DNA of 64,000 nucleotides, from the NCBI RefSeq assembly GCF_029167625.1, contig NZ_CP119145.1:4898001-4962000 (forward strand). Direction: 5' to 3'. This DNA is from Streptomyces sp. AM 4-1-1 (GTDB lineage: Bacteria > Actinomycetota > Actinomycetes > Streptomycetales > Streptomycetaceae). The notes under the pieces are model-generated. The model was not told the DNA's origin and searched no databases. It worked only from the letters and a program-made list of their open reading frames with translations. This document shows, piece by piece, positions 1 to 7,365 of this stretch (its first letter is position 1; each line of letters opens with the position of its first letter). The position numbers were made by a program, and so were the translations under genes.

Positions 1-803
1 ATCGTCAGCCCCTCGATGTACGAGGTGGCGTGCGTTTTCGGACCGCAGACCGCCATCCAGCCCGAGCGGTATCCGGCCACCCGGTAGTTCTTCGAGAGCC
101 CGTTGAACGTCAGCACCATCAGATCGGGCGCGACGGCGGCGGTCGGGGTGTGGGTCGCGCCGTCGTACAGGATGCGGTCGTAGATCTCGTCGGAGCAGAC
201 GATCAGGCTGTGCCGCCGGGCGATCTCCGTCAGCGCGCGCAGCATCTCGTCGTCGTACACCGCGCCCGTCGGGTTGTTGGGGTTGATGACGACGATCGCC
301 TTGGTGCGGTCGGTGATCTTCCGTTCGATGTCGTCGAGGTCCGGCATCCAGTCGGCCTGCTCGTCGCACCGGTAGTGCACGGCCGTGCCCCCGGCCAGTG
401 ACACGGAAGCGGTCCACAGCGGATAGTCCGGGGCCGGGACCAGCACCTCGTCGCCGTCGTCGAGCAGCGCCTGCATGGACATCTGGATCAGCTCGGAGAC
501 GCCGTTGCCCAGGTAGACGTCCTCGACGTCCAGCTCGACGCCCTTGGTCTGGTAGTGCTGCACGACCGCGCGCCGCGCCGACAGCAGGCCCTTCGCGTCG
601 CCGTAGCCGTGTGCCCCGGCCAGATTGCGGAGGATGTCCTCCAGGATCTCCGGCGGGCACTCGAAGCCGAAGGCGGCCGGGTTCCCGGTGTTGAGCTTGA
701 GGATGCGGTGGCCCGCCGCCTCCAGCCGCATCGCCTCCTCAAGGACGGGACCCCGGATTTCGTAACAGACGTTGGCGAGCTTCGTGGACTGGATCACCTG
801 CAT
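1..803 (-). CDS. Class I/II PLP-dependent aminotransferase (5' part, runs off the window)
   Basis: This gene encodes a fold-type I pyridoxal-phosphate aminotransferase of the AlaA/AspC group, likely moving an amino group between alanine or a similar amino acid and a 2-oxo acid in the cytosol. The reading frame starts at an ATG (MQVIQSTKLANVCYEIRG) and stays open to the window edge. The N-terminal LKLNTGNPAAFGFE segment is typical of AlaA-type enzymes. The PLP lysine is visible in GLSKNYRVAGYRSGW (about Lys238), followed by the conserved arginine of the family. About 267 of an expected ~400 residues are present; the C-terminus lies outside. Exact substrate preference cannot be read from sequence. 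Confidence 0.88.
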   Translation of the reverse strand, partial: MQVIQSTKLANVCYEIRGPVLEEAMRLEAAGHRILKLNTGNPAAFGFECPPEILEDILRNLAGAHGYGDAKGLLSARRAVVQHYQTKGVELDVEDVYLGNGVSELIQMSMQALLDDGDEVLVPAPDYPLWTASVSLAGGTAVHYRCDEQADWMPDLDDIERKITDRTKAIVVINPNNPTGAVYDDEMLRALTEIARRHSLIVCSDEIYDRILYDGATHTPTAAVAPDLMVLTFNGLSKNYRVAGYRSGWMAVCGPKTHATSYIEGLT

Positions 804-1080
804 GTCAGTGAGCTTACGACCGGGTCCCGCGGGCGGCGCGGGCGTGCTCCGCCGGTTGCTCCCTCCGGGTGGGCGGGCCGGTACGCCCCGGCTTCCATCG
901 GAATGCGCCCACCGTTCACCACCGTCGGAACGGCCGGTCGCGGCGGGTCCGGGGCTTGGAATGCGGGCGTGAGCGATCGGACGGGTGAGATGCGCCACGC
1001 GCTCGTACGCGCCGCTGGGTCGTGCGGGTCGTGCGGGGCGGCTTGAAATCGCCCCTTGCTGGGTCCCTGCCCATACGAAA

Positions 1081-1114
1081 ACATGCGCATGTCAAAAACC
1101 GGAGGAACTCCGGT
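1081..1114. promoter_or_regulatory. 12-bp perfect palindrome plus hairpin upstream of the secreted protease
   Basis: The 337-base gap between the aminotransferase and the protease holds a perfect 12-base palindrome, ACATGCGCATGT (1081-1092). It is followed directly by a 7-bp hairpin (ACCGGAG, loop GAA, CTCCGGT, 1098-1114), 26 bases before the protease start. The palindrome is a candidate operator. The hairpin, read on the minus strand, is followed by a short T run and could also be a weak terminator. No regulator is known for it. The rest of the gap (804-1080) shows nothing I can name. Confidence 0.35.
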
Positions 1115-1140
1115 CACGACATCACTGGAGGGGACCCCCC

Positions 1141-2046
1141 ATGAAGAAGCCTCTCGTCGGCGCGCTCTTCGCCGTCCTGCTCATCGGAGGAGGCGCGGCT
1201 CCCGCGACCGCGGCCACAAGCCACGACGCGACAGCGCCCGCATCCGCCACCACGACCGCCCAGCGGTCCACGGGCGTGGCCCAGGCCCCGGTCACGGCCC
1301 CCGTCAAGGCGAAGGCGGTGAACTTCGCCGGGACCGTCGCGCTCAGCAACTGTTCCGGCTCCGTCGTCCGCACCCCCAGCTCACAGCCGGGCGACCCCGC
1401 CCTCGTGCTGTCCAACGGGCACTGTCTGGAGGCCGGGTTCCCCGGGCCCGGCGAAGTGGTCCTCAACCAGCCGTCCAGCCGCAGCTTCACCCTGCTGAAC
1501 TCGGCGGGCAGCGGCGTCGGCACCCTGCGCGCGAACCGGATCGCGTACGGGACGATGACCGACACCGACATATCCCTCTACCAGCTCACCAGCACCTACA
1601 GCCAGATCGAGAGCCGCTACGGCATCAAGGCGCTGGAGCTGAACACCGCGCACCCCGTGCGGGGCACCGCGATCACCGTCGTGTCCGGCTACTGGAAGCG
1701 CACGTACGGCTGCAACGTCGACGGGTTCGTCCACCTGCTCAAGGAGGGCGCCTGGACCTGGAAGGACTCGGTCCGCTACACCGCCGCCTGCCAGACCATC
1801 GGCGGCACGTCGGGCTCCCCGGTGATCGACAACGCGACCGGAAAGGTGGTCGCCGTCAACAACACCGGTAACGAGGACGGTCAGCGGTGCACCGAGAACA
1901 ACCCGTGCGAGGTGGACGAGGCCGGTCAGGTGACGGTGCGCAAGGGCATCAACTACGCCCAGGAGACGTACGGCATCGTCCCGTGCGTCGGGCCCGGCAA
2001 CCGGATCGACCTGAACCGGAGCGGATGCGCCCTGCCCAAGCCGTAG
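1141..2046 (+). CDS. Secreted trypsin-like serine protease (S1/V8-like)
   Basis: This is a probable exported serine endopeptidase of 301 residues. It starts at an ATG preceded by GGAGGGG. The N-terminus has a Sec signal (MKKPLVGALFAVLLIGGGAAPATAA, written here in overlapping pieces MKKPLVGALFAVLL and GGGAAPATAA) and an Ala/Thr-rich stretch to about residue 60. The catalytic triad is visible: His94 in SNGHCLE, Asp143 (or Asp141) in TDTDISLY, and Ser224 in GGTSGSPV. Several cysteines suggest disulfides outside the cell. It stands alone, followed by a hairpin repeat array and a terminator. Natural substrates cannot be inferred. Confidence 0.88.
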   Translation: MKKPLVGALFAVLLIGGGAAPATAATSHDATAPASATTTAQRSTGVAQAPVTAPVKAKAVNFAGTVALSNCSGSVVRTPSSQPGDPALVLSNGHCLEAGFPGPGEVVLNQPSSRSFTLLNSAGSGVGTLRANRIAYGTMTDTDISLYQLTSTYSQIESRYGIKALELNTAHPVRGTAITVVSGYWKRTYGCNVDGFVHLLKEGAWTWKDSVRYTAACQTIGGTSGSPVIDNATGKVVAVNNTGNEDGQRCTENNPCEVDEAGQVTVRKGINYAQETYGIVPCVGPGNRIDLNRSGCALPKP

Positions 2047-2098
2047 TAGGTGGGCAGGCGACCCGGGCGTGTGGGTGTCGAGCGCACCGCCGCGCCGA

Positions 2099-2267
2099 GC
2101 GCATGATCCACGGGGACGCTGCCGCGTCCCGAGCGCACGGCCATGAGGACGCTGCCGCGTCCTGAGCCCATGATCCATGAGGACGCTGCCGCGTCCTGAG
2201 CCCATGATCCATGAGGACGCTGCCGCGTCCTGAGCGCATGATCCATGAGGATGCTGCCGCGTCCTGA
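2099..2267 (+). repeat. Tandem array of five ~34-bp units, each encoding a 7-bp hairpin
   Basis: There are five head-to-tail copies, starting at 2099, 2133, 2166, 2200 and 2234. Four are 34 bp long and the second is 33 bp. Each contains AGGACGC-TGCC-GCGTCCT or a variant, a 7-bp stem with an identical TGCC loop. Copy 1 has G:C where the others have A:T at the outermost pair, so both sides changed together. Copy 5 has a single change giving a G:U pair in RNA. Between the hairpins lies a less constrained GCxCATGATCCATG-type segment. The array sits between the protease stop and a 21-bp terminator-like stem. No open frame uses it convincingly. Confidence 0.85.
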
Positions 2268-2268
2268 G

Positions 2269-2315
2269 CGCACGACCGCCGCCGATGGCACCGGGCCATC
2301 GGCGGCGGTCGTGCG
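2269..2315. terminator. Strong bidirectional terminator-type hairpin (20-21 bp stem)
   Basis: This perfect inverted repeat has arms 2269-2288 and 2296-2315 and a 5-7 base loop. It lies between the plus-strand protease and the 3' end of the minus-strand DUF1206 gene, so it can end transcription from both sides. There is no clear T run, as is usual in streptomycetes. Confidence 0.75.
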
Positions 2316-2342
2316 TCCGGGCGGCGCGAACCGCCGGGTGGG

Positions 2343-3197
2343 TCAGGTACGGCGCCAGCGGGCGTTGGCGAAGGAGAAGAGACCGAACGCGCTCAGCCCG
2401 ATGGCGATCACGACCAGCAGCCACGGCCCGGCGGGTGTCTCGGTGAAGGAGCGCAGGGTGTCGTCCATGCCCTTGGCCTGACCCGACTTGTACTTCGCGG
2501 CCGCGGCTATCGCGAAGCCGCCCGCCGCCGCGAAGACGATTCCGCGCGAGGCGCCGCCGAAGATGCCGACGACGTCGACCGCCTGCCGCATCCGGTGCGA
2601 CATCTCGCCCATCCGGAGCTTCTTGTGGAAGGTGCGCATGATCGCCCGCCCGGCGATCCACAGACCCGCTCCGACGACGAACGCGCCCGCCACGCCCACG
2701 ATCCACTTTCCGCCGGTCAGATCGAGGACCCGCGCGGTGACGTCCTGCGACCGCTTGTCGCTCGAACCGCTGCCGCTGTCCTTGTCGCCGGCCGCGAAGG
2801 ACAGGACGGAGTACGAGACGAAACCGTAGAAGACGGCGCGTCCGGCCGAAGCCAGTCGCTTGGTCGCCTTCTTCCCGTCGGGACCGGTCACTCCGAACGC
2901 GGCCTCGGAAAGACGCCACAGGGCCATGCCCACCAGCGCGACACCGAGGGCCCACAGCACCGCCCCGCCGAAGGGCTTCTGCGAGATCTCCGACAACGCG
3001 CCGCCGCGGTCGGCCTGTTGGCCCCCTCCACCCCCGCCGCCGTCCTGGAAGGCGATGCGCAGGGCGAGCAGCCCGACCAGTACATAGATGATTCCACGAG
3101 CCACGAAGCCCGCCCGCGCACCGGCTTCGACCACGGAGCTGTTGGCTGCCCGACGGGCCTGCCCCTGGCCCCTCTGCGCCATCGAAGATGTATTCAT
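2343..3197 (-). CDS. DUF1206 integral membrane protein
   Basis: The 284-residue protein appears to have six transmembrane helices arranged as three repeated hairpin pairs. The first pair begins near residue 30 (FVARGIIYVLVGLLALRIAF) and the next near residue 110 (AVFYGFVSYSVLSFAAG). This three-fold repeat is the hallmark of DUF1206. A glycine/glutamine-rich loop (GGGGGGGGQQ) separates helices 1 and 2, and a Ser/Asp-rich loop precedes the third pair. Function is unknown; the family is common in actinobacteria. Start choice is the first ATG (MNTSS); an internal ATG five codons on is also possible, and neither has a clear ribosome binding site. Confidence 0.8.
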   Translation of the reverse strand: MNTSSMAQRGQGQARRAANSSVVEAGARAGFVARGIIYVLVGLLALRIAFQDGGGGGGGQQADRGGALSEISQKPFGGAVLWALGVALVGMALWRLSEAAFGVTGPDGKKATKRLASAGRAVFYGFVSYSVLSFAAGDKDSGSGSSDKRSQDVTARVLDLTGGKWIVGVAGAFVVGAGLWIAGRAIMRTFHKKLRMGEMSHRMRQAVDVVGIFGGASRGIVFAAAGGFAIAAAAKYKSGQAKGMDDTLRSFTETPAGPWLLVVIAIGLSAFGLFSFANARWRRT

Positions 3198-3380
3198 TGC
3201 TGCCGGTTGCCCCGCGACCGCGTGCGGAAACGGAAAAGGAACCGGGGACCGGAAACCGGCGTGTTCTGTCCGATATTCCGTGTGCGCGCGTTTTCATGTA
3301 CGTCTTTCCGCGCGTCCGATTCCGTACACCCGATTCCAGGCGTACGCGGATCATCGTGGCGGGCCGGGCGGGCGCGCGAA

Positions 3381-3418
3381 AGGGCCGGGCGACGGACAGA
3401 AGTCCGTCGCCCGGCCCT
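3381..3418 (-). terminator. Terminator hairpin after csbD-like gene
   Basis: This perfect 17-bp stem (3381-3397 with 3402-3418) has an AGAA loop. It lies just past the CsbD stop codon on the minus strand, so it probably ends that short transcript before the DUF1206 gene. Confidence 0.75.
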
Positions 3419-3432
3419 GGGAACGATCGCGA

Positions 3433-3609
3433 TCAGTGCTTGAAAGCGTCCTTCGCCTTTTCCTTGGCCTCGCGAATGTCGCCCTTGGCGCCTTCGGCGC
3501 GGCCCTCGGCGGTCATCCGCTCGTTGCCCACCGCGCGTCCCGTGGTCTCCTTCAGCTTGCCCTTGGCCTGCTCGACCTTGGCCTCGGTCTTCTCGTTCTT
3601 GTCGGTCAT
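3433..3609 (-). CDS. CsbD family general stress protein
   Basis: The 58-residue, highly charged protein (MTDKNEKTEAKVEQAKGK at the start) matches the CsbD family of small stress-induced proteins, whose molecular role is not settled. It contains repeated K/E-rich amphipathic segments and the KGxxKExxG-type motif (KGKLKETTGRAVGNE). I chose the internal ATG at 3609 over the longer upstream frame because it gives the normal family length (55-70 residues) and has GGGAAG at a sensible distance. In actinobacteria such genes are often under stress sigma factor control; no promoter is evident here. Confidence 0.85.
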   Translation of the reverse strand: MTDKNEKTEAKVEQAKGKLKETTGRAVGNERMTAEGRAEGAKGDIREAKEKAKDAFKH

Positions 3610-3869
3610 CCCGATCACTTCCCATCGACTAGGCCGGAAAAGCATGAGGTCCGTGTCCAACCGTCTGGCCGTTTCCCGCAGCTCCAAACCTCCGTCCCGC
3701 CCGCCGGCCCTCGGGCGCCCGCGGGCGCGGAACGAGCGGGAGGGGAAGAAACCGCGATACGGGAAGCGGGCGCGACGATGCGGAAGGGGGATGATGAACC
3801 GGACATGTAAAAACTCGTAGGTGTGGGAGCGCCGGGTGGGGGCACGTGATGGCCTGGAGGTTGATAACA

Positions 3870-4037
3870 ATGGGTCCACTGCTACTCGTTCTTCTGCTCG
3901 CGCTGATCCTTTTCGGCGCCGGATTCGCTCTCAAGGCACTTTGGTGGATCGCCATCATCGTGTTGATCGTGTGGGTGCTCGGCTTCATCATCCGACCGGG
4001 CACAGGCTCCGGCCGGGGCCGCTGGTACCGCTGGTAG
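3870..4037 (+). CDS. Small hydrophobic membrane protein (55 aa)
   Basis: This 55-residue protein consists of two adjacent hydrophobic helices (MGPLLLVLLLALILFGAGFA and ALWWIAIIVLIVWVLGFII) and a short Gly/Arg tail ending RGRWYRW. The ATG at 3870 is supported by GGAGG nine bases upstream (CTGGAGGTTGATAAC). The family is widespread in Streptomyces as a hydrophobic protein of unknown role, often near stress genes like the csbD gene next door, which is divergent from it. Function is not known. Confidence 0.75.
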   Translation: MGPLLLVLLLALILFGAGFALKALWWIAIIVLIVWVLGFIIRPGTGSGRGRWYRW

Positions 4038-4067
4038 TCGAGTTCCACCAGCACACGTTCCACAACC

Positions 4068-4107
4068 GCAGCGCCGTGAGACCCGTTCATGGGTAGCACG
4101 GCGCTGC
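4068..4107 (+). terminator. Terminator hairpin after the small hydrophobic gene
   Basis: An 11-bp stem (4068-4078 with 4097-4107) has an inner ACCC/GGGT pairing in its loop. It lies 30 bases after the small gene and before the convergent D-aminoacylase gene. Confidence 0.55.
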
Positions 4108-4212
4108 CGTGCGTCCTCTCCCGGCAGACCGGAGCGGGAGCGCCGCAGCGGCAGCAGAGGGGGCGCCACAGGGCGGCGGCGCCCTCAGATCTCGGTCCTC
4201 AGGCGTTGGTCC

Positions 4213-5841
4213 TCAGACGTCGGTCCTGCGGACCGCCCGGCCCGCCAGGACCGAGGTCCGGCGGCCGTCCTCGATGACGAAACGGCCGTCGATCAGGACG
4301 TGCGGGATGCCCACCGGCAGGGTGCGCGGGGCGTCGAACGTCGAGCCCGCCGCCACCGTCGCCGGGTCGAAGAGGACCAGGTCGGCGCGGTAGCCCTCGC
4401 GGACCTGGCCCCGGTCGGGCAGGCGCAGCCGGGCGGCCGGGCGGGAGGTGAGGTGGGCGACGCACTCCTCCAGCGTCAGGACGCCCAGCTCCCGCACGTA
4501 CCGGCCGAGGTACTGCGGGAAGGTGCCGTACGCGCGCGGATGCGGTTTGTCGCCCTGGAGGATGCCGTCGCTGCCGCCCGTGTGCACCCGGTGCCGCATG
4601 ATCTGCCGGACGTTCTCCTCGTGGCCCACGTGCTGGAGGATGGTCGAGCCGAGCCGGTCCTCGATCAGCAGCCGCCTGGCCGTCGCCCAGGGCTCCTCGC
4701 CGCGCAGCCGGGCCGTCTCCGCCACCGTACGGCCGACGTGTCCGGCCAGGGCCGGGGCGCCGACGCCGGAGATCTCGATGGTGTCCCACTCGATCGGCAC
4801 CCCGTGGCAGCCGTCCGAGCCGACGACCTCCAGATGGTGCCGGACCCTCTCCGCCGTCACGTCGTCCGCCAGCCGGGCCAGCACCGCCGAGGGGCCGCCC
4901 TCGCTCGCCCAGCTGGGCAGCATCGCCACGAGCGTCGTGCAGCCGGGGGTGTACGGGTACGTGTCGAGGGAGATGTCGGCGCCCGCGTCCAGCGCCGCGT
5001 CGAGCAGGGACAGCAGCTCGGGCGCCCTTCCCTCGTTCACGCCGAAGTTCATGGTGGCGTGGGCGAGATGGAGCGCGCAGCCGGCGTTACGGGTCAGCTC
5101 CACCATCTCCTCGTACGCGCCGAGCGCCCCGGCCCCGTACGACCGGTGGTGCGGGCAGTAGTAGCCGCCGTACCCGGCCACCACGCGGCACAGTTCGGTG
5201 AGTTCGGAGTCGTTCGCGTACATGCCCGGGGTGTACGTCAGGCCGGAGGACATGCCGACCGCGCCCTCGGCCATGCCCCGCGCGACCAGTTCCCTCATCC
5301 GGGTCAGCTCGGCCTCGGTCGCCGGGCGGTCCTCCCAGCCGACCGCGTACATCCGGACCGTGCCCTGCGGGACGAGGTAGGCGGCGTTGACGGCGATGCC
5401 CTCGCCGCCGAAGTTGCGGTCGAGCCGGTCGAGGTAGCCGCCGACCGTGCGCCAGTCGAAGTCGACGCCGGTGTCGCCGGGGGCGCCGCCGTTCCACCCG
5501 GCGATGGAGCGGCGGACCTCGTCGAGGGTGCGGTCGTCGACGGGGGCGTACGACAGACCGTCCTGGCCGAGGACTTCGAGGGTGACGCCCTGGGCGGCCT
5601 TCGCGCTGTGGTCCGGGTCGCGCAGGAGGGCCAGGTCGCTGTGGGCGTGCATGTCGACGAAGCCGGGGGAGAGCGCGAGACCGTCGGCGTCCAGGACGCG
5701 GCGGGCGGTAGGGCGGGGGCCGTGGCCGGTCCCCTCACCGTGGATCTCGGTGATCCGGCCGTCGGTGACGCCGACATCGGCGCGGTACGACGGGCTGCCG
5801 GTGCCGTCGATGACGCGGGCGTCGCGAATGACGAGATCCAT
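4213..5841 (-). CDS. N-acyl-D-amino-acid deacylase (D-aminoacylase), amidohydrolase superfamily
   Basis: The 542-residue enzyme is predicted to hydrolyse N-acyl-D-amino acids to D-amino acids plus a carboxylate, using a metal in a TIM-barrel amidohydrolase fold. The N-terminus (MDLVIRDARVIDGTGSPSYR) is typical of the family's beta-sandwich. The metal motif FVDMHAHSD lies near residue 65, and further histidines occur in YCPHHRSYG and HLAHATMNFG. The C-terminal DLVLFDP..TF segment returns to the sandwich. It lies 86 bases downstream of the D-amino-acid deaminase gene on the same strand, so the two probably form one operon acting in sequence. Related activities such as dihydropyrimidinase-like hydrolysis are less likely given overall resemblance to D-aminoacylases. 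Confidence 0.82.
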   Translation of the reverse strand: MDLVIRDARVIDGTGSPSYRADVGVTDGRITEIHGEGTGHGPRPTARRVLDADGLALSPGFVDMHAHSDLALLRDPDHSAKAAQGVTLEVLGQDGLSYAPVDDRTLDEVRRSIAGWNGGAPGDTGVDFDWRTVGGYLDRLDRNFGGEGIAVNAAYLVPQGTVRMYAVGWEDRPATEAELTRMRELVARGMAEGAVGMSSGLTYTPGMYANDSELTELCRVVAGYGGYYCPHHRSYGAGALGAYEEMVELTRNAGCALHLAHATMNFGVNEGRAPELLSLLDAALDAGADISLDTYPYTPGCTTLVAMLPSWASEGGPSAVLARLADDVTAERVRHHLEVVGSDGCHGVPIEWDTIEISGVGAPALAGHVGRTVAETARLRGEEPWATARRLLIEDRLGSTILQHVGHEENVRQIMRHRVHTGGSDGILQGDKPHPRAYGTFPQYLGRYVRELGVLTLEECVAHLTSRPAARLRLPDRGQVREGYRADLVLFDPATVAAGSTFDAPRTLPVGIPHVLIDGRFVIEDGRRTSVLAGRAVRRTDV

Positions 5842-5927
5842 GGCGGGTGACCGGGCCTCTCGGTGAGGGGGTGTCCGGGGCGTCGCGTCCCGGGTGAAGG
5901 GGCGGGTGCCGGCGGGTGCCGGGTCGC

Positions 5928-7229
5928 TCAGAAGAAGGTGCGGATGTAGTCCGTGACCGTGCCGTCCGCCCGCACGAGGGGGATCAGCTGCCACTTGTCG
6001 AAGGAGGTGCACGGATGGGACAGGCCCATGCCGACCCAGTCGCCCACCTCCAGCTCCGCTTCCGCCGTGGTGCTCAGCCAGCCGTGCTGGTCGGAGAGGC
6101 CCGTGACGGTGATGCCGGTCGCGGGGCGCTCCGTACCGTCCCGCCCGGACCGCACCACCTGAGCCACCGGCAGATCGAGGTCGTACGCCGCGTCGCGCTT
6201 GCCCGCGTTGACGAACGCCTGCTCGGACGAGGGGCGCGAGACGACCTGGGCCCAGAGCCGGAAGGACGGCTGGAGGGCGCCCTCCTCGGGGACCCGGTTG
6301 AACGGGGTGAGGTGGCGGTAGTGGCCGTCGTCGTGCGAGATGTACGCGCCGGAGCGCAGCAGCTTCAGTACCGGGTGAGAGAGGTCGGGGATCTCCGGGA
6401 AGACCTCGGCGACCGCGTCGAACCAGGCGCTGCCGCCCGCGCTGATCACGATCGTCTCCTCCGGCGGAAGGGCGTCGAACCGGCCCGCCGCGTCGAAGTC
6501 GGCGGCCAGCGCCACGAGCCGGCGCAGCCAGGTCCGCACCCGGTCCGCGGTGGCGTCCGGGACCTCGCCCTCGTAACCGGCGACACCGACCAGCCGCAGG
6601 GTCCCGGTCGCGGCCACCGCGTCGGCGACCGCCGCGCAGTCGGCCTCGGTACGGGCTCCGGTGCGCGCCCCTTCGCCGGCGCCCAGCTCCACGACGACGT
6701 CCACCGGGCGGGAGGCGCCCGCCGCGCGCAGCGCCACGTCCATCAGCGCCACGCCGTCCACCGAGTCGACGTAACAGAGAAAGTGGAAGTCCGGGTCGGC
6801 GTCCAGCTCACGGGCGAGCCAGTGCAGCGCGGCCGGGTCGACCAGTTCGTTGGCGAGGAAGATCCGCCGGATGCCGTACGCCCGGTAGACCCGCACCTGG
6901 TGGGGGACGGCGGCGGTGATGCCCCAGGCACCGTGCTCCAGCTGACGGGCGAAGAGCTGCGGGGCCATGGAGGTCTTGCCGTGCGGGGCGAAGGTGAGGC
7001 CATGGCTGCGCGTGTACGTCTCCAGGAGGGCGAGGTTGTGCTCGATCGACTCGGCGGAGAGGGCGAGCACCGGGGTGGTGAAGCCGCCCGTGAAGAGGGA
7101 GCGGCGCTCGGCGGCGAGCGCGCCCACGGTCAGGCCCTCCGCGTCGGGCGGCAGCGCCTTGAAGCGGTGGTCGACCCGCTCGTCCGCGAGCTTCCGGACG
7201 GCGGTCGAGATGGCGTCGTCGGCAGCCAA
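5928..7229 (-). CDS. D-amino acid deaminase (D-serine dehydratase-like, alanine racemase N-terminal fold)
   Basis: This PLP enzyme of about 433 residues has an alanine racemase N-terminal TIM barrel plus a D-serine dehydratase-like C-terminal domain. It would convert a D-amino acid to a 2-oxo acid and ammonia. The PLP lysine is in FAPHGKTSMAPQL. Family motifs VVVELGAGEGARTG and SAGGSAWFD bind cofactor, and HPCTSFDKW near the C-terminus resembles the His/Cys zinc site of eukaryote-type DSD enzymes. I favour a TTG start at 7229, which has GAGGAGG six bases upstream. The longer ATG start at 7274 would place the coding region across the palindrome at 7252-7268. It is first in a leftward operon with the D-aminoacylase. 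Confidence 0.8.
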   Translation of the reverse strand: MAADDAISTAVRKLADERVDHRFKALPPDAEGLTVGALAAERRSLFTGGFTTPVLALSAESIEHNLALLETYTRSHGLTFAPHGKTSMAPQLFARQLEHGAWGITAAVPHQVRVYRAYGIRRIFLANELVDPAALHWLARELDADPDFHFLCYVDSVDGVALMDVALRAAGASRPVDVVVELGAGEGARTGARTEADCAAVADAVAATGTLRLVGVAGYEGEVPDATADRVRTWLRRLVALAADFDAAGRFDALPPEETIVISAGGSAWFDAVAEVFPEIPDLSHPVLKLLRSGAYISHDDGHYRHLTPFNRVPEEGALQPSFRLWAQVVSRPSSEQAFVNAGKRDAAYDLDLPVAQVVRSGRDGTERPATGITVTGLSDQHGWLSTTAEAELEVGDWVGMGLSHPCTSFDKWQLIPLVRADGTVTDYIRTFF

Positions 7230-7251
7230 GGGAGCCTCCTCGAAGATAGTC

Positions 7252-7268
7252 GTTGCATCATATGCAAC
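7252..7268. promoter_or_regulatory. Candidate IclR-type operator in the divergent promoter region
   Basis: This perfect inverted repeat, GTTGCAT-CAT-ATGCAAC, sits between the divergent deaminase and kinase genes. A second partial half-site (ATTGCGCAT) follows at 7272-7280. The IclR-family gene in the rightward operon is the obvious candidate regulator of both arms. It is 23 bases before the chosen TTG start of the deaminase. Confidence 0.6.
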
Positions 7269-7365
7269 ACTCATTGCGCATATCGCTTTACGCTGTCTAA
7301 CATCCGAGCCGACGCCGGGTCAATGGTGAGAGCCGGCGCTGACACTGACCAGCGAGGAGCCCAGA

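Noticed and set aside
2099..2267. CRISPR-like array
   Set aside because: Units follow one another directly with no unique spacers of constant length, and no cas genes are nearby.
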